Below, in pieces: positions 45,001 through 52,000 of a stretch of 64,000 nucleotides of DNA. The notes below the pieces were generated by a model. It saw only the letters and a list, made by a program, of their open reading frames with translations, ran no database searches and had not been told where the DNA came from. Within the stretch, counting starts at the first letter, position 1, and every line of letters starts with the position of its first letter. Location: positions 1-64,000 of the forward strand of contig JAJVIK010000001.1 of NCBI GenBank assembly GCA_022072055.1, read 5' to 3'. Origin of the DNA: a bacterium (GTDB lineage Bacteria; Hinthialibacterota; Hinthialibacteria; OLB16). The translations under genes and the position numbers were made by a program.

Positions 45001-47314
45001 GGTTGGCAAGCGAGGGAAAGAGCGGCGCCCTCAGGCGATCCGACCCCGCAAAGCTCAAACCATACCCCGACGCGCCGAGAACCGCGCGGACTCCGCGGTC
45101 ATGCGCTTGTCCGGCGCCGATATCCACGAACGAGATGTGTCCCGGAAACTCCGCTTTGTTCATCTCAAGCACTGCGGTTGTGGCGCACACCGAAACCGGG
45201 GCTGACTCTCCCGGCGCGAGAGACCCCGCGTTGGGGGAAAACTCCAGCCAGGATTGCCCGGCGGCGGCCACCCAATCGATTCCCACGGGGGATTGGTTCC
45301 GAACCAGGAACTGCTTGCACTCGGGTGGAAATGAACCATCCGGGGCGACCCTTAGGACCAGATCGTTCGTGGGTTGAACGGAAAGCCGCCCCTTGGGTTC
45401 GGCGTTCACCATGACATCGTCAATGGCCAGGCCCTCACTCGGGAAGACACCGCTCCCGTACTGGTTGAAACGGATCCGGAAGGCCGAGTTGAACTTCAAG
45501 CCGAAGGAAGCGGCGGCGAGATCGAGGTCGATCACATGACGCTCATAGGATTGACCGATGCCGTAGGCGTAAATCTCAAACCACTGAACACCATCCTCGC
45601 TGATCATGACCCCATCGAAGTTGGCTCCATCCCGGATGGGATAGAGAGGCGGTGTCTCCAGATCTCCCCCGATTCTTCGCGCGAGAAAGGAAAGGGCGAC
45701 CTTTTCACATCCCTCCAGATCGAGGATCAGAGTGGCCTCGTTCCGTGCCTTGGACGAAGACACTCCGGAATCATCCAGCAGCATGTGAAAGGAGCCGGAG
45801 GGGGGGCCAAAATCGCCGCTTGCGCGAACCCGGTAATCGTTGGTTCCCGTAACGGTCCATCGCGAGTCCACTCTGCCGGACTCAAAGCCATCGAAGAACG
45901 GCGGCCCCGGGAAACCGGTGGTTTCAAACTCAAAACAAGCGCCCGAGTTGTCCACCAGGGTCTGGTTGCCGACCCGATCCTGAAGAAGGACTTTGAAGAA
46001 GTAGCGTGTATGCGGCTGAAGCTGTGTCAGGAACACGGACGATGCCGTGGAGAAACCCTCCGATGCGGCCATCTCGATCAAATGCGCGCAATCGGTCCCA
46101 TGGACAACCTGTGCGTTCGCCGCCTCGTTAGTCTGAACCACCACGGTGGCGCCGAGCCCGGTGACCTCATTCGGATTCACCTGAAGCGCGGTGGGAGGGA
46201 GACAGTCCAGGGAGACCGTGGCGGTGGGCACCGAGGGGGAGCCGGTTCCATCATCCGAATCCGAGTACCTCACAGCCACCTGATTGGAGTCGGCCGTTTC
46301 CAGGGTCCCGTTGCCCAAAAGCAGCGGACCAGCGGCGGCTTGGATGGTCCCTCGCAGAATCCCCGGCAGCCCAGCGATCCCATCCAACGTGACGGTTTCC
46401 AGGTCCCCAAGCGTCGAGCTGACAGAGACGGGGATGGAGCTCACCCCCTCCAGATCGAGGTCCCTCACCTCGATCTGGAGCACTGAGGTGCAGGCGTACA
46501 CCTCCTGGGAAAAAGACACCTCGCCGGCTGAGGTGAGGAGGGGTTTAAAACCCGGGATGCCGCTCGCGACCCAAACAGGATCGTACGAGTCCGAACCGGC
46601 CTCGCGCCCCAATTGGAGAGAGATGGCGTTGGGAGACAAGTCTTGCGCCACTTGACCGGTCCCCTCGTCGAAGGTCCAGTAAGCGATTAGTCCGGGTTCG
46701 CTCCCAATCAGGTATCGCTTCATGTCGGCGTTGATTTCCTCCGAGGTCCGGGCCACGCTCCAGAGGCGGATCTCGTCGATCAACCCCTCGAAGTCCTCGT
46801 AGTTTCCTTGCTCCGAACCCGAACCGACCACGAAGGGAGTGCTCACCACTCCGATCGGCTCGAATCGTGCGCGACTCCCCACGAGGACTCCATTCTGATA
46901 GAGCCGCATTTGAACTCCATCCCAAGTGGCCGCGAGGTGAGTCCAGACATTGAACTGAATCAGGCCCGGTCCGGTCTCCAGAACTCCCGGATGTAGTTCG
47001 AATTGAAGACGGCGGTCCAGGTTGACACTGATGCCATAAGGATTCCCGCTCAAACCCTTGCTGAGGACCACTTGCCAGGTATCTCCGGTCCCAGCCAGCT
47101 TGACCCAAGCCTCAAGAGTCAGCCCGCCGGTGTTGAGATGGAGCGCTTGCACCGAGGGGGTGGAGAGCAGGGCCGTTCCATCGAAAGACAGGGCGTAGCC
47201 TGAAGGATCGCCCGGCTGGGCGGACACGCCCGCGGTCCGGAGCAGGAGAGCTGCAAGGCAGGTGAGAACGCCTCTGAGGAAGCAGACAAGAGGAACACGG
47301 ATGGCAGTTCGCAT
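39071..47314 (-). CDS. Giant secreted modular LamG / GATase-like / beta-propeller protein
   Basis: 2747 residues from ATG 47314 (AGAGGGGG upstream), with a signal peptide ending near VSAQ. Two copies of one long block come first: LamG (GYALSFDG near 47200, GYGLSFAG near 45060), a Cys-containing Ig-like part, a domain ending DRVGNQ/DRLGNS, a jelly-roll opening FFDGFESG (near 45900) or FHEDFESG (near 43770), and a BACON-like part (WLEFSPNAGSLAPG). Then three copies of a second block: a class-I-glutamine-amidotransferase-like fold (RVLVFAGG, LRILAAR, RRILALD) followed by an Fn3-like tail (YYWQVVTRNCCGE). The C-terminus (39080-40190) repeats LDxxGGxH propeller-like blades. Probably a cell-surface adhesin or glycan binder; no catalytic site is recognised. 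Confidence 0.85.
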   Translation of the reverse strand: MRTAIRVPLVCFLRGVLTCLAALLLRTAGVSAQPGDPSGYALSFDGTALLSTPSVQALHLNTGGLTLEAWVKLAGTGDTWQVVLSKGLSGNPYGISVNLDRRLQFELHPGVLETGPGLIQFNVWTHLAATWDGVQMRLYQNGVLVGSRARFEPIGVVSTPFVVGSGSEQGNYEDFEGLIDEIRLWSVARTSEEINADMKRYLIGSEPGLIAYWTFDEGTGQVAQDLSPNAISLQLGREAGSDSYDPVWVASGIPGFKPLLTSAGEVSFSQEVYACTSVLQIEVRDLDLEGVSSIPVSVSSTLGDLETVTLDGIAGLPGILRGTIQAAAGPLLLGNGTLETADSNQVAVRYSDSDDGTGSPSVPTATVSLDCLPPTALQVNPNEVTGLGATVVVQTNEAANAQVVHGTDCAHLIEMAASEGFSTASSVFLTQLQPHTRYFFKVLLQDRVGNQTLVDNSGACFEFETTGFPGPPFFDGFESGRVDSRWTVTGTNDYRVRASGDFGPPSGSFHMLLDDSGVSSSKARNEATLILDLEGCEKVALSFLARRIGGDLETPPLYPIRDGANFDGVMISEDGVQWFEIYAYGIGQSYERHVIDLDLAAASFGLKFNSAFRIRFNQYGSGVFPSEGLAIDDVMVNAEPKGRLSVQPTNDLVLRVAPDGSFPPECKQFLVRNQSPVGIDWVAAAGQSWLEFSPNAGSLAPGESAPVSVCATTAVLEMNKAEFPGHISFVDIGAGQAHDRGVRAVLGASGYGLSFAGSDRLRAPLFPSLANQPLSAFTLGAWVYPLSGTGSDTDLFQFEANSPFRVSILNNGRVDFRVNTTSTFTLSSPVGVASVDRWSHLYLTWEGAVMRIFVNGVEVASKPTVGTLVTPTGPFTISNDSFLGMIDEVALWKRAFGPDEVADYQFAVSPSDPDLLVYWPFEEGAGQATHGAAPHRIAAVLGASGGPDDQDPQWISSRIPFLKPSATSEGRLRVDREAYSCSDTVKVFLRDIDMTGLAPRVEVNLTPGGDMETLALAEDSVTPGVFRGAMRTEPGAIAPLDGVLQPTDEDELRITYHELDTGLGATATVSVTASLDCAPPTLELMDVEDYVTGVIFTMNFDEPASLFLLYGLSCDNLDQTYSVGEFAQEYEFTLRNLLPEQTYHYRFEVADRLGNSVILGATGGDCFRFVTSGLPQPPFHEDFESGVLDPYWEVTGTGSHRAEVESNFAPHSGSQHVVMDNPSGYSRNEVTLFMDLEGWKNLVLSFWAKSLGDESHGPPPNPFSNGADFDGVAISVNGTHWHEVIGLRGIGVDYQQFSVDLDQALRTHNLSLSPVFRIRFNQYDNSAAPTDGIAFDDVSVLGVRIDPLVVLPDEPFLSRASEGSPFDPSFKRYTLSNSAETPFDWSGEVSEAWLNIHPASGTLAFGQPVSVTVTLNEEAALLSRGTHRASLGFANLSTAATVDRAVAVRVVGPCYPPVEPSGPSPFHGEVEVSWKPTLEWEQHSPPGSDPIRVLVFAGGADTSAGSEYQNTISALLSILPGAQIQTSVADTEETLAEELGGVQALLIPEQERWTSSNLGAWGARMKTALRVFVELGGVVVFADDDQGAAGFGNGSELLPIASVLASQSATHIAQIVLSNHPVMGHVTNPVTLGANHTLFRPPYSGDPVVLVYTPEATGAVVMTKTLGHGGVVALAWDFATYNDNQAQILANAVRWTDQLECPLEYDVYFGKVNPPTDLICADVSYETCFAGRLDADTTYYWQVVTRNCCGEAIGPVWSFTTMPCRAPSPFNPSPGRDEIVDSLQPLLTWDDLPFQQEEEPLRILAARVFTDQSNYDKVIASINVQGEMEITPLLTSHPAFDLEGALRRADVFLIPDPSNVPPADFLDWGRSAAANLIRFVEQGGVLIFTDTYSIAPEFLRVTGLLDVEDRRESASPSGRTCRRSGLEYPILEGLPSTFQVIGDHVAYPGTSNGTVLIRRADTNQPNVIHREIGRGFVLLIGWRFSRTNTDMSRLLTNAIFIGKGISQQPRYRVFFGTEDALTTVLCENLRGRQCQAPLLSEGTTYFWRVEGENPCGVGAGPVWSFETSVCEKPLSLRSPNPRNGEDFAPLNPNLSWDWDPFGGSSPRRILALDIEGASASASLRIEDAIGRITGNFTFTRLQTGDPGALEEALEESDTFIIPEQPWTREEMRFWAHSVSEIVERFASRGGSIILASDEDTGPTFVNETGMMSIEQTIGSRTQSTICQVLAPSHPIMGNLPATFEVFRDHTAFSGVAGGVPLLASLAYGNSFPMLVARQIGRGGFVAMAWDFREYNLEMARVIAQAAVWPSRVICDSFFDVYLDTENPPQQQIALNLGAMTVAAPTLSPETQYFWRVVAGNCCGETVGPVWSFTTRKHLCEDGYYLLDSFGGRHRVGTPPVIQGSLLFSEPIARSLESVVVAAPESMEPDLAVLDGFGVVHFVGSPSEAPAPEFMFPPSGAFPKGRAVDFEMTEDDRGFWVLTDFGGIYRAGTAKEEDEPPVVPGTDQMGILGFDVPFGQMRAPTLPNPGGASLRAVSLIVIDHDRDSRAEGYIFLDSQGGPHFLQPDGRPFEAGSLSGLPMNHPLRLLDPAGYIWPFFPGLDILRASARHSSIRGVLLLDGWGGLHPVPNDSETNPVFFATNRTSVGDPTPRHTVGMPYIVAGFDDPATPGVDEGDPSAFGMDTASIFKQLAFGFCEGGFYTLDRYGGIYTFGTTRPIESELPPRFEGSPNFYPWLRAEDMVFFPSD

Positions 47315-47370
47315 GACCGACCCCCTCTTTTCCGGATGTCTGCACCGCAGGGCGGAACGTACGTGGGTGC

Positions 47371-47388
47371 GTGTCAAGTTCCTGACAC
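47371..47388. promoter_or_regulatory. Inverted repeat in the divergent gap between giant protein and oxidoreductase
   Basis: GTGTCA and TGACAC are exact reverse complements around a 6-base spacer, 57 bases upstream of the giant gene's start. The 290-base gap (47315-47604) must contain promoters for both divergent genes. TATA-like hexamers occur at 47439-47446, but neither strand has a good -35 at the right distance. Confidence 0.3.
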
Positions 47389-47604
47389 CCCCGATACGTC
47401 CGTGGGTCTGGGGATGCCTACTGCAATTTACAAAGGGTAGTATAACACAGCCGTGGAGCAAATCCACTATAAGATTGAATCCGGACGGAAGGTTCCCAGA
47501 CCGGCGCGCGCCGTTCTCCAATGATTGCGCCCCGACCACGGGAGGACTACCATTCCCCCATGCCGCTGTTGTGTCGGAAGTCAACCTCAAATGGAGGCGC
47601 ACCC

Positions 47605-48987
47605 ATGGCAGATTTCGAGATTCCCACCGCAAAACCAGCCACACAAGCAGGTCCCCTCACCGCCAGACGAGGATTCCTGAAATCCTCCCTGGCCATGGGA
47701 GGTGGCTTACTCATCCTTCCCAGCGGATTTCGAGCGGGCGCGCAAGCCCCCAGCAACAAGCTCAACATCGCCTTGATTGGGGCCTATGGCCGAGGCAAGG
47801 CTCACTATGACGCGATCTCCAGCGAAAATGTTGTGGCCTTGTGCGATGTGAACGAGGACCACATCGCCAAGGCCGCCGAACGCTTCCCCAAGGCCACGCG
47901 CCATGTGGACTGGAGGCAGTGCCTGGAGCAGAAGGATCTGGATGCGGTGGTGTGCTGCACCACGGATCACACTCACGCCTTCATCGCCACCTGGGCGATG
48001 AACCGAGGGCTGCATGTGTATTGCGAAAAGCCGTTGGCCAACACGGTGGAGGAGGCGCGCATGGTCCGCGCCACTTACCTCAAAAACAAGGCCAAGCTCG
48101 CCACGCAAGTCGGCACGCAACGTCACGCCTACGAAAACTTCAACCGAGTCCGCGAATTGATTCGGGATGGAGCGGTGGGGACGCTTCAAGAAGTCCATGC
48201 CTGGGGGAACCGTCAAATCCGGCGGCCGGGGTACCCAAAGGCGCAAGGCGAGCCGCCCAAGAATCTCCACTATGACCTGTGGATCGGCCCCTCCCCCATG
48301 CACCCCTACAACCCGGAGTACTTTTCAGGAGAGCCGGGGGCCAACTGTCTGCAATGGAACATGTACTGGGACTTCGGAACCGGGCAGATCGGCGACATGG
48401 GAAGCCACACCATGGACATCGCCTGGAACGCGATTGACGCCGACCTTCCGACCACCGCCGAGGGCAAGGGCGAGGCTTTCAATCCTGAAGTGACCCCCGT
48501 GGAGCTGGAGACTTGTTTCGACCTTCCGGCCAACGGCTGGCGACCCGCGATCAAGGTTCACTGGTGGCAGGGCGGCCCCATGCCTGAATCCCCCCTGCCG
48601 TACGTGGACCTGAACAAGGTCGGTCACGGCGCAATGTTCAAGGGGGACAAGGGGGCGCTTGTCTCCCACTTCGAATCCCGAGTGCTCATTCCTCTCGGCG
48701 CGGAGGGGGACATGACCTACTACAAACCGCGCCCGGAAAGCGAACGGATCCCCCCGCTCGGAGGCTTCCAGCAGGAATGGATCAACGCCTGCAAGACCCA
48801 TCTCAAGACTTCGTGCGATTTCGACTACGCGGGCAAACTCAACGAGATGATGGTCCTGGGCCTGGTGGCGTATCGAGTGGGAACCAAGCTCGAATACGAT
48901 GGGGCGACCGGGAAAGTGACGAACAGTCCCGAGGGGGATGCCCTGCTCCGGCGCGAGTACCGCGCGGGCTGGACACTGAGCGGGTAA
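47605..48987 (+). CDS. Tat-exported Gfo/Idh/MocA family oxidoreductase
   Basis: 460 residues; ATG 47605 is preferred because GGAGG lies 8 bases upstream. A Tat signal TARRGFLKSSLAMGGG is followed by the NAD(P)-binding start KLNIALIGAYGRGKAHYDAI, the family motif HVYCEKPLANTVEEAR, and QVGTQRHAYENFNRV. The C-terminal part (WNMYWDFGTGQIGDMGSHTMDIAWNAI) is the subgroup widespread in Planctomycetes and Verrucomicrobia. It probably oxidises, reduces or isomerises a sugar in the periplasm with a tightly bound cofactor. Convergent with the C25 peptidase gene. Confidence 0.9.
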   Translation: MADFEIPTAKPATQAGPLTARRGFLKSSLAMGGGLLILPSGFRAGAQAPSNKLNIALIGAYGRGKAHYDAISSENVVALCDVNEDHIAKAAERFPKATRHVDWRQCLEQKDLDAVVCCTTDHTHAFIATWAMNRGLHVYCEKPLANTVEEARMVRATYLKNKAKLATQVGTQRHAYENFNRVRELIRDGAVGTLQEVHAWGNRQIRRPGYPKAQGEPPKNLHYDLWIGPSPMHPYNPEYFSGEPGANCLQWNMYWDFGTGQIGDMGSHTMDIAWNAIDADLPTTAEGKGEAFNPEVTPVELETCFDLPANGWRPAIKVHWWQGGPMPESPLPYVDLNKVGHGAMFKGDKGALVSHFESRVLIPLGAEGDMTYYKPRPESERIPPLGGFQQEWINACKTHLKTSCDFDYAGKLNEMMVLGLVAYRVGTKLEYDGATGKVTNSPEGDALLRREYRAGWTLSG

Positions 48988-49014
48988 GGCTGAGGGGGGA
49001 CGTTTTCAAGCCCC

Positions 49015-52000
49015 TCACCGCGAGTCCCAAGAGCGGGCGAAGTCGAAGAGGGTCCGACCCTCCGCTTGATCGCCTTGGATCCCTTGCAGCCACTCGAGGA
49101 GATCGCGCGAGTCAACCTGCCCATCCCCCTCAGGCGGCGGCCAGACATCGAAGTCTTGGGTCGCCGTGGGGGTGACCGACGGGGTGGGAGTCCGCGACGG
49201 GATTTCGGTGGGCGAGAAGGTCGTTGTCGGCTCCGGAGTGTGGGTGAGAGTCGGCGCCAGTGTGTGGGTTGGGGTCGGTGTGATGGTGAAGCTCGGCGAG
49301 GGTGTGGGCGAAGGCTGTCCCACAATGTAAATCCCCTCGACAGTTTGCATCACCGCCTGCTCGGTCCCATTCTTCCGCACAAACACGGGCTCGGAAAGGA
49401 TGAGGCGGGACTCTCCTGCTTGCGCCGCGCTGAAGGTCAGCGTGGCGAGAGTGACCATTCCGCTCACACCCATCCCCTCGCTGGGAAAAGAGGCCCCGAT
49501 CCGGTAGCCGCCGGCATATCCGACCGGCCCCAGCGGGTCCGGGGAGTTCCCTCCACCCTTCAGCGAGAGATTCTGCTCCGGAGGCGCCATCCAGGCGAGA
49601 GCGTCCCCGGTCAGAACTGTCCCGAATTCATACCCTCCCATGGAATCCAAACCCTCGGCCACCACCTCGACAATCAAGGAGCCGCCGGGAGGAATCAGAG
49701 CGCGTTCCGGAACGGGACGGACCTTCACGCCGTGCGACTTGGGAGTGGGGGTGCAGGTGGCGCAAAGAACGGCATCCGGAAACGCAAGCGGCCAACGGTT
49801 CAGAATCTCCCCGGTGTCGGTCGCGTCAATCGCTTCATCCCCGTTCAGATCCTTTCTGATGTCGAAGGTTTCGGTCCCGGCAAGATCCCCCTCGGAGGCC
49901 CGAACGAACCCGATATCGGCCACATCCACGCGCCGGTTCCCATTGAAATCGATCTCCTTGAAGATCGCCGAGACTCCGGATTCGGCCTCCATTCCGACCA
50001 TTCCATGAACGAAGGCATCAAGGGCGGGAAGGTCCGGAGCGCGCCACTCGAACCGGAACCGCCCGCTCACCGAAGCCACCTGTATCCCCGCCAGCTCCGG
50101 GGAGGCATCCGGGGTGGCAATCGATCCCGCCAGCGGCTCAAGCGTCATCAGCGCGCCATCCGGAATGGAATTCCCCAGGATCCGAACAGTCTCGGATTCC
50201 ACCTGGAGCGTGGAGATTCCATCCGCCACCGCCACGGAGGGGGTGGCGGTCATCACGAAGGGGTTTTCGGTGACCACCAGCGGTCGGACCCCAGTGGTCT
50301 TCTCGTGGCATGGAGTGGTCGCTTCGGTGATCAGAGTGTATAGCCCGCTGGGCTCCAGGGCGCTGACCACGAAGCTCGTGGAGTAGTGGGGGGAGTTGGC
50401 GTGGACCTTCAGTTCGGGATGGACGACGGATTGATCCGGACTCACCAATCGGAGGCTGACCGTGCCGGAAATCCCCCCCACAATCCCATCGGGCCGCAGC
50501 AGGTCAGCCACGCCGACAATCTTCTGGCCGCGACGGTACACCGGGGCAAGGGAATCCCAGCCCCAACGCAGCTCCTTCTTGGTCTGGAAGGGAAACACCG
50601 AATGCGGCGTGACCCCGCCCTCATGCTCCACCCAACCGATCAGGTTGTAGTCCCCCTGCACTATCCCCGCGCTGTTCCAGGAGGTCGCATAAGTCAGGGT
50701 CGCGCCCGGAAGAAGCGCCGGGAACTTGTATTCCCACTCGGCGATTATCTGCCCCTCCAGAGCATTTCGGATCTGAAGGGTCATGGTCCCTTGGCTGGGG
50801 ATATCCCCAATGTTTTCGATCTCCATCCGAACCTGCGACTGCTCCCCGATCGAGATGCACCCGGGGGTGGAGGAGTCGAGCGCCAAGGCGTGGACCATGT
50901 GGTCGGCCACGCCTACTCGGAAATGGCTGAAGCCGGCGTCCAGCTCGGCGCCGTCCGAGGACCGACGGACCCGCGCCGAAATCTGATAATGGGTATTCGC
51001 CGCGCCCGTGGGGTCCCAACTGAAGTGGCGGACCAGCGCGCCGTTCGGGGGGATGTTCAGCCCATTCTGAGTCTGGGTGGAAACAATTTCATTCGTCCCG
51101 ATGTTTTCGATCTCAAGGGAGAGGTTGATTTGGACCGAGTCCCCGCCCGTGTTGCTCACTCGCACATCGATTTCCTGGTCCGACCCGAGCGGAACCACCT
51201 GGAAAGTGGGGGTCACCGAATCGATGCTCACCGTGGTCGTGACAAAGTCGATCTCGAAGGAGTAGTTCTGGTAGAAGGTGGCGTCTTGCGTGGTGGCGTT
51301 GTAGAAGAACGGATGGATGGTCAGTAGAACCTCTTGGGCGCCATCCGGGCGCTCGATCCCCGTCCAGTGGAAATCGTCGGTTGGGAAAGTTCCGGGGGAG
51401 GGGCCGTCGTCGGGGCCGATTTCAACTTTCTGATTCCACCAGGAAACCGGGAGGTTCAGGCCGCTCTCGTGGGTAACACCCGACCGGGAGGTCATGCGAA
51501 TGTCGGTGACACGGGTCCCGGGGGCGTGGGTCCAGGTGAGGCGATAGTCGGGGACGAGCGGCTCCTTGACCACATCCAGATGCCCGCCGCGCTCCTCATC
51601 GGGAATGCCGACAAAGTCCACCCCCTCCTCGTCCGTTTCGACCACGTAAAGGGGAATCGTGATATTCAGGTTTTCAATCGGGGGATCGAACACCCCCTTC
51701 GCGGCCTCCGCCTTGGGCGAGTCGGAGGTTGAGCCTCGGAAGGGATCGCCATAGATGTTGTACATCAGGATTTCCCGTTTGATGACCTGGTCCTGCCAAC
51801 AGGTGGTGTACCAATGGATGTCTCCCGCCAGCGAACGCTTGGCGTTCCTGAACGCGCTCCCTATAGAAACCCCACCCTTGTGGTTGGCGGCGATCTTCTT
51901 CCCCATCGAGTTGTTGGCGCTCCTGGGAGAAACCTCGGTCGCGCCGATAAAAACCGCCGCGCTACGGGCGAGGAACTCCTCGGCAAGGTTGTTGTCGGTT

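Noticed and set aside
43094-46486. Several plus-strand frames of 180-370 codons opposite the giant LamG gene
   Set aside because: All lie inside a continuous domain-rich frame on the other strand and show no signal, motif or start context of their own.
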